Assembly (NCBI GenBank): GCA_934661195.1
Contig: CAKUJD010000001.1
Location: forward strand, 310,001-374,000
DNA length: 64,000 nt
Reading direction: 5' to 3'
From: an uncultured Muribaculaceae bacterium
GTDB taxonomy: Bacteria > Bacteroidota > Bacteroidia > Bacteroidales > Muribaculaceae
The position numbers were made by a program, and so were the translations under genes. Each line of letters starts with the position of its first letter. The stretch's first letter is position 1. The notes below the pieces were generated by a model. It did not search any database. It was not told the origin of the DNA and worked only from the letters and a program-made list of their open reading frames with translations. Shown here piece after piece: positions 34,157-43,046 of this stretch.

Positions 34157-34900
34157 ATGCTACACAACACCAAAATATGGCTTGTGGCCTGCGCCTCAGC
34201 AGCCATGATGCTTGGCTCATCGCTCACCTGCTCGGCACAGCAGGCCGCCAAGCCGGCCAAAGCCCCCAAGGATTGGGCTAAAATCGAGAAATACGCCGCT
34301 GCCAACGACAGCGTGCGCCGCGCCGGCAACAACGGGCGGCGGGTGGTGTTCATCGGCAACTCAATCACCGAACTGTGGAAACGCAACTATCCGCGCTTCT
34401 GGAACGAGCACCCCGACTATGTGTGCCGCGGCATCTGCGGCCAGACGTCCTACCAGTTTCTTGTGCGCTTCAGGCAAGATGTGATCGACCTCAATCCTGC
34501 CGTGGTGGTAATCAACGCCGGAACCAACGATGTGGCAGAGAACACCAACCGCTACAGCGAAGACCGCACTGTGGCCAACATCGCCACCATGGCCGAGCTG
34601 GCCAGGCTCCACGGCATCAAGGTGATACTCACCTCGGTGCTGCCAGCGTCGCACTTCTCGTGGCGTCCGGCAATCACCGATGCCGCCCCGAAAATTGCCA
34701 GCCTCAACAAGCGCATCAAAGCCCTTGCCAAGAGCATGAATTGCGGCTATGTGGACTACTACAGCCACCTGGTGAGTGGCAGCGAACGCAGCCTCAACCC
34801 CGCCATGACCACCGACGGGGTGCATCCCACCGAGGCGGGCTACGACGTGATGGCCCCCCTCATAGTGCAGGCCATCACCCAAGCCCTCAATGGAAAGTGA
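34157..34900 (+). CDS. Secreted SGNH/GDSL-family hydrolase
   Basis: The 247-residue protein has a signal peptide (MLHNTKIWLVACASAAMMLG). The SGNH blocks are present: VVFIGNSITELW (nucleophile Ser, with N in place of the D of GDSL), RGICGQTSYQFL, VVVINAGTNDV and DGVHPTEAGYDVMAPLI with the catalytic Asp and His. Such enzymes deacylate carbohydrates or lipids in the periplasm. It lies 28 nt upstream of the S9 peptidase, with which it is probably co-transcribed. Confidence 0.85.
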   Translation: MLHNTKIWLVACASAAMMLGSSLTCSAQQAAKPAKAPKDWAKIEKYAAANDSVRRAGNNGRRVVFIGNSITELWKRNYPRFWNEHPDYVCRGICGQTSYQFLVRFRQDVIDLNPAVVVINAGTNDVAENTNRYSEDRTVANIATMAELARLHGIKVILTSVLPASHFSWRPAITDAAPKIASLNKRIKALAKSMNCGYVDYYSHLVSGSERSLNPAMTTDGVHPTEAGYDVMAPLIVQAITQALNGK

Positions 34901-34928
34901 CAAAGACAACAATAAATAAGTAAGGAAT

Positions 34929-36992
34929 ATGAACAGAAACTTTATTGTGGCAGCAGCCGCGGCATGTGCGCTGGCTCTGCCGGCAGGTGCCCAGCAGAAG
35001 AGGGCATTCACCATCCCCGACCTTTACAGGGTGAAGAGCGTGAGCAATGTGCAGCTGTCGCCCGACGCCAAAACATTGGCCTACACCACAGGCAGCAGCA
35101 ACCTCAAGGAGCACAAAAGCTACAGCAACGTGTGCCTGATGGGCACCGACGGCAAGGGGGCAAAAAGCCTCACCACCGACGGCAAGAGCAGCCTCACGGG
35201 CTGGAGCGCCGACGGCAAGGTGGTGTATTTCACCAGCGAAACCGACGGCCACCAGCAGCTGTGGGCCTACACTGTGGCCAGCGGCAAGAGCCGCCAGGTC
35301 ACCAACTACGGCCTTGGCGTTGACGGCCCCGTGGTGTCGCCCGACGGACGCTATGTGGCCTTTGCCGCCGATGTGTATCCTGAACTTGGCGCCGACGCGG
35401 CCGCCAACAAGGACTGGCGCAAGAAGAAGGACGACGGCCCTGTGCAGGCCCATATGGCCGACGCGCTGCTCTACCGCCACTGGACCAGCTACAACGATGG
35501 CCGATATGCCCACCTCATAGTGCTCGACACGCAGTCGGGCACCTACACCGATGTCACCCCTGGCAAATATGAGCTCACCTTCAGTCTGGGCGGCGATGTG
35601 CGATACGCCTTTTCGCCCGACAGCCGCGAACTGTGCTTTGTGTCGAACCACAGCAAGCACCCCGAGGCCAACACAAATGCCGACCTGTGGCTGGTGCCAG
35701 TCACGGGCGGTGAGGCCAAGTGCATCACCGAGGCCAACAAGGCTTGGGACGGCTCGCCGGCATATTCGCCCGACGGCCGCTACATTGCCTACCGCACACA
35801 GCTGGTGGAGGGCTACGAGAGCGACCGCTTCCGCCTCGCCATCTACGACCGCAAGAGCGGTGAGCGGCGCATAGTCACCGACAGCTTCGACAATTGGGTG
35901 ACCGACTTCAAGTGGGCCGCCGACTCGCACTCAATCTATTTCATTGGCACAGTGCAGGGCGCCCAGCCGCTCTACCGCCTCGACTTGGCCAAGGGTGCCA
36001 TCACTCCCGCCGTCACCGGCAAGGCCATCACCAGCTATGCCTTCGATGCCAAGGGCAACTTCTATTACACCTACAGCACCACAGGCTGCCCAGTGGCTCT
36101 ATACAAGCAGGCAAAGGGCCGTGAGCAGCAGCTCACATTCCTCAATGCCGAACTCGAGAGTGAGGTCGACATCCGCCCGTCGGAGTCGATTTGGGTCGAT
36201 GGTGCTGGCGGCGACAAGGTGCAGGTGTTCATCGTGAAGCCGCACAACTTCGATCCGTCGAAGAAGTATCCGCTTGTGCTCAACATCCACGGCGGCCCGC
36301 AGCAAATGTGGATGAACTCGTTCCGCGGCGACTGGCAGGTGTATCCAGGTGCGGGCTACATCGTGGCATATCCCAACATCCACGGCTCCAATGGCTACGG
36401 GCAGGCATTCTGCCGCGCCATATCGGGCGACTGGGGCGGCAAGGCGTTTGAGGATGTGATGCTCGTGACCGACGCCCTCGCCAAGCTCGACTATGTGGAT
36501 TCCACCCGCATGGGTGCCATGGGATGGTCGTATGGCGGCTACATGATGAACTGGCTGCAGGGCCACACGCACCGCTTCAAGTGCCTGGCTTCGATGATGG
36601 GCGTGTATGACCTCCGCTCGATGTGGGGCACCACCGAAGAGCTGTGGTTCCCCGAGTTTGAACTGCAAGGCCGCCCGTGGACCAGCGACATGTATCAAAA
36701 GTGGTCGCCGTCGAGCTACATCGACCGCTTTGCCACCCCCACACTTATCATCACCGGCGAGCGTGACTACCGTGTGTCGTACACCCAAAGCCTGCAATAC
36801 TTCACCGCACTGCAGTCGCGCGACATACCGTCGCGCCTCATCGTGTTTAAGAACGACGGCCACTGGCCCAACACTCTCAAGTCGATGCCTGTGTACTACA
36901 ATGCCCATCTCGACTGGTTCCACCGCTACCTGGGCGGCGACCCTGCCCCCTGGGACGTGACTAAGCAAATCAACAACCAGATTGAATACTGA
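34929..36992 (+). CDS. S9-family (prolyl oligopeptidase-type) serine peptidase
   Basis: The 687-residue exported enzyme has a signal peptide (MNRNFIVAAAAACALALPAGAQ), an N-terminal beta-propeller of PD40-type repeats (VQLSPDAKTLAY, WSADGKVVYFTS, AYSPDGRYIAY) and a C-terminal peptidase domain. The nucleophile is S534 in GWSYGGYM; the Asp lies in TGERDYRV and the His in NDGHWP. It is close to periplasmic acylaminoacyl- or dipeptidyl-peptidases of Bacteroidales that trim peptides for uptake. It is followed by a terminator shared with the convergent GH89 gene. Confidence 0.9.
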   Translation: MNRNFIVAAAAACALALPAGAQQKRAFTIPDLYRVKSVSNVQLSPDAKTLAYTTGSSNLKEHKSYSNVCLMGTDGKGAKSLTTDGKSSLTGWSADGKVVYFTSETDGHQQLWAYTVASGKSRQVTNYGLGVDGPVVSPDGRYVAFAADVYPELGADAAANKDWRKKKDDGPVQAHMADALLYRHWTSYNDGRYAHLIVLDTQSGTYTDVTPGKYELTFSLGGDVRYAFSPDSRELCFVSNHSKHPEANTNADLWLVPVTGGEAKCITEANKAWDGSPAYSPDGRYIAYRTQLVEGYESDRFRLAIYDRKSGERRIVTDSFDNWVTDFKWAADSHSIYFIGTVQGAQPLYRLDLAKGAITPAVTGKAITSYAFDAKGNFYYTYSTTGCPVALYKQAKGREQQLTFLNAELESEVDIRPSESIWVDGAGGDKVQVFIVKPHNFDPSKKYPLVLNIHGGPQQMWMNSFRGDWQVYPGAGYIVAYPNIHGSNGYGQAFCRAISGDWGGKAFEDVMLVTDALAKLDYVDSTRMGAMGWSYGGYMMNWLQGHTHRFKCLASMMGVYDLRSMWGTTEELWFPEFELQGRPWTSDMYQKWSPSSYIDRFATPTLIITGERDYRVSYTQSLQYFTALQSRDIPSRLIVFKNDGHWPNTLKSMPVYYNAHLDWFHRYLGGDPAPWDVTKQINNQIEY

Positions 36993-37025
36993 CCCGCCGC
37001 CATAGGCAAAAAGCAACAATAACAA

Positions 37026-37066
37026 CGCAGGGCCGGATTCCACCAAGGAATCCGGCCCTGCGTCGT
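37026..37066. terminator. Bidirectional terminator between the S9 peptidase and GH89 genes
   Basis: CGCAGGGCCGGATTCC (37026-37041) pairs with GGAATCCGGCCCTGCG (37047-37062). It sits between convergent genes and shares its stem sequence with 2651-2684. Confidence 0.8.
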
Positions 37067-37080
37067 TTCGGTTATTGTGG

Positions 37081-39288
37081 TTATCGGCGCAGGCGCGACT
37101 GCCACTTGGAGGCCAGCAGACGCGAGAATTCAAGCACGCTGCCCCGCGGCTTGGCCACGGTGGCGCTGACGGCTATCTTGCCGGCCGACCAGTCGCGCTG
37201 GTAGGCGTAGGTGGCCTCGCGGCGGGCCTTGTCGTCGTAGGCCCGGTGCTCGCGCACCGAGTTCAGGCCCTCGTCGATGTACAGCTGCCAGCGGTGGGCG
37301 TAATACTCGCCCACAAGTCCGCTCCACGAGCGGTTGGCGTAGTCGTTGAGGGTGCCGCCCCATGTGGTGATGAGGCGGCGGGCATTCATCTCATAGTAGT
37401 CCTTTAGTTCGGGCGTTGAGCCGTAGTTTCGCGCCTGGGCAATCCACTGTGCCAGTGTGCACTGCGGGTGGTAGGCGTTGAGGGCGTCCACATCGCGCAG
37501 CAGTTCGGACATCGCCGTGGCCTCGCTGGTCATGGCAGCGAGGTCGGCGCGCTTCATGGCTGCGTCAAACCGCTGCTTGGCATCGCGGAACATCACTGCC
37601 AGCACATCGCGCCCAACGGTTATCAGGTCGATGGTGGCGGCGTCGCGCGTCACACTGTCTTGCTGCAGCAGCTGCAGCCATGCGCGTGTGAGCGGTGCGG
37701 CGTGCTTCTTGACCACGGCGCTCAGTTTGCGGTCTTCGCGTCCCACCTCGGGGAAGTAGTTAAGCACCACATTGCTCCAAGTGCTGGCCGGGTCCACATA
37801 CACGCTGTCTATCAGCAGCCGCCATGCCTGGCGCGCCGGCGCGCTGGCATAGCCCGCATGGCTGTCGGCCACTTGGGTGGCCACATCGCCCTCGGGTGTG
37901 TTCCATGCTTTGCCAAACACGTATTCAAACGGCATTTGCTGCACATCGAGGCCTTCAAGCGTCGAGCCGATGCCGGCCAGATTGCTGCCGCCGCTGTCAA
38001 TCACGGCCTCGATGCGGCGTCCGGCCTCGCGCACGTTGCCCTGCACCGAAGTGTTGCCGCCAAAGTTGCCCAGATAGCACCAAATGTATGGCTGCCCGTA
38101 GAAACTTTTGTGGTCGCGCCACAGCTCCTTTCGCTCGGCAAAGTAGTCGAGCATTATCATGCGCCCCTTTGGCGCGCCGGTCACAAGAGCCTCGGCGCGC
38201 TCTGGCGTCCACGTCTTGCGCGCGTAGTAGAAGAGCCATGCCATTTGCAGCCACTGGGCCTTGGGGTCGACGCTGGCTATCGACTGGTAGATGTGGCTCG
38301 ACACCTGCTTCAGGTATTCGGGCTCGAGGCGCGGTGGGGTCATCTCGTTGAAGGGGTCGGTGCCATAGATGTGGTCGGTGCCGTAGAGGCGCGTCTGCTC
38401 CTCGAGATACATGCGCTGGATGCGGCCAAACAGCGGGTCTTCGCTATACAGGAAGCTCGTCTGACACTCGTTGCCGAATCCCTGCCACAGGCTCAGCGGC
38501 TTGATGTCGGCCTCGGGGTAGAGCTGCGCCAGGCGCGCCGGCACGTGGCCGGCAAAGGCGGGCAGCACGGGGCGCATGTTCAGTTCGCGCTCGCGCGCCA
38601 CAATCTGTTTTTGCAGCTGGGCCTGCGAGTCGAGCCACTCGTCGGGCAGCGGGCCGCACCAGGCGTCGATGTTGGCCATGCGGTGCCAGGGCAGATACAC
38701 CGGGCCGGTGAAGTAGCTCTTCACCTCGCTGTCGGTCATGCCCAGCTTGCGCCACACGTTGCGCCACACAGCCTCCTGGCCGGTGATGGCCAGCGGCATG
38801 TTCACGCCGTTCAGCGCCATCCAGTCGATCATGCGCTCCCAGTCGCGCCACTGCCAGAATGGCATAGTGTAGCCCAGTGTGCAATAGTTGAGGAAAAAAC
38901 GCTGCGGCACTCGTGCTGTGGCACGCTCGGTTTCTACTTGGGTGGGTAGTGTCTTGGGCAACTCCACAGTCACATCGGCATACCACGACACCGTAGTGAG
39001 GCAATACTTCTTGAGGTAGCGGTTGAGTCCCACGGCCATCGAAAGGGCGTTGTTGCCGCCTATCACCACTTTGCCGTTGCGGCTTTCAAGTGAATACACA
39101 TCGGCTCCCTTGGGCCCGGATTTGATTAGCTTAAACTGCACCGCCTGACTGAGTCGCCGGTCAAGGCGGTCGGCCAGCTGGGCGGCGCGCTCCACATCGG
39201 TGCTTCGAGCCGCCATGGCTGCCATTGGAATCACTGCGGCAATGGCAGCCAGTGCCGCAGCGATGATGATTCGTTGTAATTTGTTCAT
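37081..39288 (-). CDS. Alpha-N-acetylglucosaminidase, GH89
   Basis: Exported 735-residue enzyme. The family landmarks are clear: YTMPFWQWRDWERMIDWMAL, PLAITGQEAVWRNVW, FGNECQTSFL, GTDPFNEMTPPR and GSTLEGLDVQQMPFEY. E315 (DPFNEM) and E445 (STLEGLD) match the acid/base and nucleophile pair, 130 residues apart as in human NAGLU. The enzyme removes terminal alpha-linked GlcNAc, for example from mucin glycans, in the periplasm. It lies 33 nt after the glycerate kinase gene. Confidence 0.95.
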   Translation of the reverse strand: MNKLQRIIIAAALAAIAAVIPMAAMAARSTDVERAAQLADRLDRRLSQAVQFKLIKSGPKGADVYSLESRNGKVVIGGNNALSMAVGLNRYLKKYCLTTVSWYADVTVELPKTLPTQVETERATARVPQRFFLNYCTLGYTMPFWQWRDWERMIDWMALNGVNMPLAITGQEAVWRNVWRKLGMTDSEVKSYFTGPVYLPWHRMANIDAWCGPLPDEWLDSQAQLQKQIVARERELNMRPVLPAFAGHVPARLAQLYPEADIKPLSLWQGFGNECQTSFLYSEDPLFGRIQRMYLEEQTRLYGTDHIYGTDPFNEMTPPRLEPEYLKQVSSHIYQSIASVDPKAQWLQMAWLFYYARKTWTPERAEALVTGAPKGRMIMLDYFAERKELWRDHKSFYGQPYIWCYLGNFGGNTSVQGNVREAGRRIEAVIDSGGSNLAGIGSTLEGLDVQQMPFEYVFGKAWNTPEGDVATQVADSHAGYASAPARQAWRLLIDSVYVDPASTWSNVVLNYFPEVGREDRKLSAVVKKHAAPLTRAWLQLLQQDSVTRDAATIDLITVGRDVLAVMFRDAKQRFDAAMKRADLAAMTSEATAMSELLRDVDALNAYHPQCTLAQWIAQARNYGSTPELKDYYEMNARRLITTWGGTLNDYANRSWSGLVGEYYAHRWQLYIDEGLNSVREHRAYDDKARREATYAYQRDWSAGKIAVSATVAKPRGSVLEFSRLLASKWQSRLRR

Positions 39289-39321
39289 TGTAAGTCTATG
39301 TCGTTAATAAAAATCATTTGG

Positions 39322-40446
39322 TTATGGCTGCAGCATGGCAAGGCTCACTATCTGTGCTGCTGTGCGGCGCGCGCCGGCAAGGGTTGTCTCGGACTGCATG
39401 GCCTCGGCAAGGCTCATGGGACGTGGCACTATGGGCAGCACCGCATCGAAGCCTAAATTGTTGGCGTCGGCGGCAAGCGAGCCGCAAATGGCCGCCACGG
39501 GCACTCCGCTCGCATGGGCGTGGCGCAGCACTGCGGCAGGCACTTTGCCCGAGGCCGTTTGCGAGTCGATGCGGCCCTCGCCGGTTATCACAAGCGATGC
39601 TCCCATAAGCAGCGTGTCGAATCCGGCCAGGCTGAGCACGGCATCGGCCCCTGGCTCCACATCAGCGTCGAGCCATGCCATAAGGCCTGCTCCCACACCG
39701 CCGGCGGCTCCAGCCCCCGTCTTGCAGGCCACCTGGCGCGGCATTATGGTGGCCAGGTGGCGCAGACCGCTGTCGAGTGCGGCCACTTGGGTGGCGTCGG
39801 CCCCCTTTTGAGGGGCAAACACGGCCGCCGAGCCGTCGGGGCCGCACAGCGGGTTGGTCACATCGGTCCACAGCGTGAACTTGGTGCTGCGCACGGCGCT
39901 GGGCACGCGCGAACAGTCGACTGCGGCAATGCGGTGCAGGTTGGCGCCGCACGGACGCAGTTCTTGGCCCTTTGGGTCAAGAAATCTGAAGCCGAGCGCG
40001 CTCAGCAGCCCCGAGCCGCCATCGGTCGATGCGCTTCCGCCCAGCCCCACCATCACACGGCGGCACCCACCGGCAATGGCGTGGGCTATTTGCTGCCCCG
40101 CACCCACCGACGAGGCTTGCATGGCGTCGCGCAGCCGTGGCGGAAGCAATGCCAGTCCGCCAGCCGCCGCAATCTCCACCACGGCGCAGTCGCCAATCAC
40201 CGCATATCCGGCCATAAGCGGAGCCATGCCGGGCACAGGAGCCTCCACGCGGCACTCCACGCGCCTCGCATGGCCGCCTTGCGCGGCCAGCACCGCATCC
40301 ACTGTGCCGTCGCCGCCGTCGGCCACGGCCACCGTCACCACTTGCGCCGCGGGGCAGGCATCGAGCACGCCCTGCCTCACAGCCCCGGCAATCTGTGCCG
40401 AGGTGGCCGACCCCTTGAATTTGTCGCAAGCCACTATCACCTTCAT
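39322..40446 (-). CDS. Glycerate kinase (GarK/GlxK family)
   Basis: The 374-residue length is normal. MKVIVACDKFKGSATSAQIA at the start, VAVADGGDGTVDA, GLGGSASTDGGSGLLSALG and ITGEGRIDSQTASGKVPAAV are the family signatures. The enzyme phosphorylates D-glycerate to 2-phosphoglycerate in the cytoplasm. It is upstream of the GH89 gene on the same strand; a joint role is not obvious. Confidence 0.93.
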   Translation of the reverse strand: MKVIVACDKFKGSATSAQIAGAVRQGVLDACPAAQVVTVAVADGGDGTVDAVLAAQGGHARRVECRVEAPVPGMAPLMAGYAVIGDCAVVEIAAAGGLALLPPRLRDAMQASSVGAGQQIAHAIAGGCRRVMVGLGGSASTDGGSGLLSALGFRFLDPKGQELRPCGANLHRIAAVDCSRVPSAVRSTKFTLWTDVTNPLCGPDGSAAVFAPQKGADATQVAALDSGLRHLATIMPRQVACKTGAGAAGGVGAGLMAWLDADVEPGADAVLSLAGFDTLLMGASLVITGEGRIDSQTASGKVPAAVLRHAHASGVPVAAICGSLAADANNLGFDAVLPIVPRPMSLAEAMQSETTLAGARRTAAQIVSLAMLQP

Positions 40447-40587
40447 ATTCCGCTGCGTTTTTAGTCTGTGTCATAAAAAGCGGCAAGGCCCACTGCCGCG
40501 GGCGGCAATGCCGTGCCCGCCGTGCAATGAGCCTTGCCCGTTAATGCTGTGCTGCATGTCGTTTGGCTTTGGCTGGCGCGGGAGTGC

Positions 40588-41469
40588 TTATCCCACCTTC
40601 ACAACCAAGTAGTTCGACAGCTCCCAGAATCGGGTCGGGTTCAAAATCTTCAGCACCTTCTGGCCGCCCTCATCGGCAATGGTGTAGCTGCCGGCGGGGT
40701 GCTTCGAGAGCACTTGAGCCTTGCTGTTGTGCAGCGGAATCACGCTAAGGGTGCGCTTGTCGGCCTTGGTGAAATAGTTGGTGGCAAAGTCGCCCTCCAT
40801 CACCTTGGTGTGGCGCAGGAATCCCGTCTCGATAATCTTGTGCTGCTTAAGCTCTTTTTTCGAGCCCACCACATAGTAGCACTCGTTGAGCTGGTTGGCC
40901 AGGCGCACCGACTCCTCCTGTGCCTTTGTCTTCTCTTGGTTGACGGCGGTGTTGACGGTGTTCAGCGAGTCTACGCGCGTGTTGAGGTTGTTGATCACAA
41001 TGTGGGCTGCTGCCAGCTGCTGGGTGAGGTCGGTGATCATGGCCTGCTGGTCGGCTATTTGCTGCTTGAGGCTCTTGATGGTCTTCTTCATCTCATCGTT
41101 GTAGTTGGCGCTCTTGCTAAGGCGGGCCTCAAGCTGGTCGAGGCGCTTCGAGCGCTCTTGCAGCGATTGCTGTATGGCCACCACGTCGGCGCGCAGCTGG
41201 CGCTTTTTGTCGGCCGTCTCGCCGCTCAGGTTGCCTTGCGACACGATGTTTTCAACCCGCTTGATCTGCGACATGCCGTCGCTTATGTCGTTCATTAGAG
41301 CCATAAGGGTGTCGCGCTCGGCCATGGCAGTGGCGAGCGAGTCGCTCAACACTGAGTTTATTGAGTCATTTTGCTGCTGTGACTCATCGGTCTTCTGCTG
41401 GCCGCTGTTGCAGGCGGGCAGAACGAACAGTGCCGCCAAGATGGCGAGCAGTAAACTTTTACTCTTCAT
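40588..41469 (-). CDS. Coiled-coil lipoprotein
   Basis: Signal peptide with lipobox ending LPAC (C20), then a Ser/Gln-rich linker and a long coiled coil (about residues 60-190, heptad-like LEARLSKSANYNDEMKKTIK and onward). A C-terminal beta-rich domain of about 90 residues follows (ECYYVVGSKKELKQHKIIE to ELSNYLVVKV). Coiled-coil lipoproteins of this layout in Bacteroidales are sometimes annotated as Cbp1-type adhesins; I cannot confirm this. The ATG overlaps the rsmI stop by 4 nt (ATGA), so the two are co-translated. Confidence 0.7.
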   Translation of the reverse strand: MKSKSLLLAILAALFVLPACNSGQQKTDESQQQNDSINSVLSDSLATAMAERDTLMALMNDISDGMSQIKRVENIVSQGNLSGETADKKRQLRADVVAIQQSLQERSKRLDQLEARLSKSANYNDEMKKTIKSLKQQIADQQAMITDLTQQLAAAHIVINNLNTRVDSLNTVNTAVNQEKTKAQEESVRLANQLNECYYVVGSKKELKQHKIIETGFLRHTKVMEGDFATNYFTKADKRTLSVIPLHNSKAQVLSKHPAGSYTIADEGGQKVLKILNPTRFWELSNYLVVKVG

Positions 41470-42224
41470 AGTTCTGTGGTTTTTAATTCGTTGCTTAATT
41501 TGTTCTTATTTTTAAACCGGGCATACTTGTCAACCTTCGCGGCCGATTGCTGCGGCGCTCCCGCCACAACAATCACTATCTCGCCGCGCGGCGCGGTGGC
41601 TGTGAACTGCTCCACAAGCTCGCCGAGTGTGCCACGGTGGGTGGTGTTGTGCAATTTTGAGATTTCACGGCACACGGCCGCTTCGCGGTCGGCGCCGAAG
41701 GTGTCGGCCATCTGCTTGAGCGTCTTGAGCAGCCTAAGTGGCGACTCATAGAACACCATGGTGCGAGGCTCGCCCTCAAGCGAGGCAAGGCGCGTGGCGC
41801 GCCCCTTCTTCTGCGGCAGAAAGCCCTCGAAGGTGAACCGCTCGCAGGGCAGGCCCGAGTTGACCAGGGCCGGCACAAAGGCTGTGGCCCCTGGCAGGGT
41901 CTCGACCTCGATGTCCCGGCGGCGGCACTCGCGCGACAGCAGAAAGCCGGGGTCGCTGATGCCTGGCGTGCCGGCGTCGCTCACAAGCGCCATCACCGCT
42001 CCGGCCTGCAGCTCGCCGGCCACTGCGGCCAGCGTCTCGTGCTCGTTAAACTTGTGATGGCTGCGCATGGGTGTGGCAATGCCGAAGTGCTTCATCAGCA
42101 CCGCGCTGGTGCGTGTGTCCTCGGCCAGCACCACGTCGGCCTCGCGCAGCACCTGCACGGCGCGCGGCGTCATGTCGTCGAGGTTGCCCACCGGGGTGGG
42201 CACTATGTATAGCTTGCCTGCCAT
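41466..42224 (-). CDS. rsmI: 16S rRNA (cytidine-1402-2'-O)-methyltransferase
   Basis: The 252 residues begin KLYIVPTPVGNLDDMTPRA, with EADVVLAEDTRTSAVLMKHFG, VSDAGTPGISDPGF and LPGATAFVPALVNSGLPC: the complete SAM-binding tetrapyrrole-methylase-like pattern of RsmI. It methylates C1402 of 16S rRNA in the small-subunit P site. It lies 24 nt after the acidic hypothetical gene and overlaps the lipoprotein gene. Confidence 0.95.
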   Translation of the reverse strand: MAGKLYIVPTPVGNLDDMTPRAVQVLREADVVLAEDTRTSAVLMKHFGIATPMRSHHKFNEHETLAAVAGELQAGAVMALVSDAGTPGISDPGFLLSRECRRRDIEVETLPGATAFVPALVNSGLPCERFTFEGFLPQKKGRATRLASLEGEPRTMVFYESPLRLLKTLKQMADTFGADREAAVCREISKLHNTTHRGTLGELVEQFTATAPRGEIVIVVAGAPQQSAAKVDKYARFKNKNKLSNELKTTEL

Positions 42225-42248
42225 AGCGCAATCGGGTTTGTTATAGTG

Positions 42249-42929
42249 TTATGCAAAATGCCGTTTTATTATGTCCATGAATTCCTCCACCTCGGGCACC
42301 GACTTGTCCCAGCCAAGGTCGTTGTAGAAGTAGTCTTCGGCCTCGTCGAATGTGCGCATGCTCTCCACCATGTTGATGGCGTCGTTCATATCGAGGTCGC
42401 TGTTGCTGAACAGCTCGCGGCGGAATCGGAAGCGGTCGTTGATCGAGAACGCCTGGCGCAGGTTCTTCGACAGCGTGCGCTGCAGCTTCTCGTCCACCCT
42501 CACGTCTTCGTCGTCATGCTCGGACTCTTCATCATCTTCTTCGGGGGGCTCCTCTTCGGTGGCTTCATCGTCGTCGTCAGGCTCTTCGGCCGGCTGCGGG
42601 GCGGCCTTGTGCTCGGGCTCAACGTATTCCTCGCCGATGCCAAACACCTCGCCTGGCTCCTCGCCGTTGTCGTGCTGCCACGTCTCTTCGGCGTCGTAGT
42701 CGTCGCTTGGCAGCGGCTCGGATTGTGGCTCGCCTGGCTCGGGTGCCTCGGTGGCCGCATCTTCAGGTTTCAGCTCAACGAGCTGCGCGAGTTCGCCCAC
42801 TTTGCGCGCTTTTTCGCGCAACGCTTCCACCACCTGCGGCGGCGTGTCGGCCCCGTGCTTGTCGATTACAAGCAGCAAGCCCTCGAGTTCATAGACGGTT
42901 GTCAGTAGTTTTGCTGTCTGAAAATCCAT
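42249..42929 (-). CDS. Conserved acidic protein of unknown function
   Basis: This 226-residue protein has an N-terminal helical section (MDFQTAKLLTTVYELEGLL), a very acidic low-complexity middle (runs of D and E around residues 115-140), and a conserved C-terminal domain (LRQAFSINDRFRFRRELF, TFDEAEDYFYNDLGWD, VEEFMDIIKRHF). I recall the same C-terminal domain in hypothetical proteins across Bacteroidales. No signal peptide. It may be the first gene of the rsmI operon. Confidence 0.7.
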   Translation of the reverse strand: MDFQTAKLLTTVYELEGLLLVIDKHGADTPPQVVEALREKARKVGELAQLVELKPEDAATEAPEPGEPQSEPLPSDDYDAEETWQHDNGEEPGEVFGIGEEYVEPEHKAAPQPAEEPDDDDEATEEEPPEEDDEESEHDDEDVRVDEKLQRTLSKNLRQAFSINDRFRFRRELFSNSDLDMNDAINMVESMRTFDEAEDYFYNDLGWDKSVPEVEEFMDIIKRHFA

Positions 42930-43046
42930 ATAGCCTTAGTTTTTTGCGCGGCCCGCGCCAGTGTGCTGCGCGCTTGCGGGTCGCAATAATTTGATGCCAA
43001 AAATAAGTAATTCTTTTCTTCCAACAAGCGTTTTGTGGCAAGAAAA

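Noticed and set aside
2651..37062. The nearly identical terminator stems at 2651 and 37026 as a mobile repeat
   Set aside because: Both are immediately downstream of genes with proper terminator shape; two copies with different loops are more simply similar terminators.
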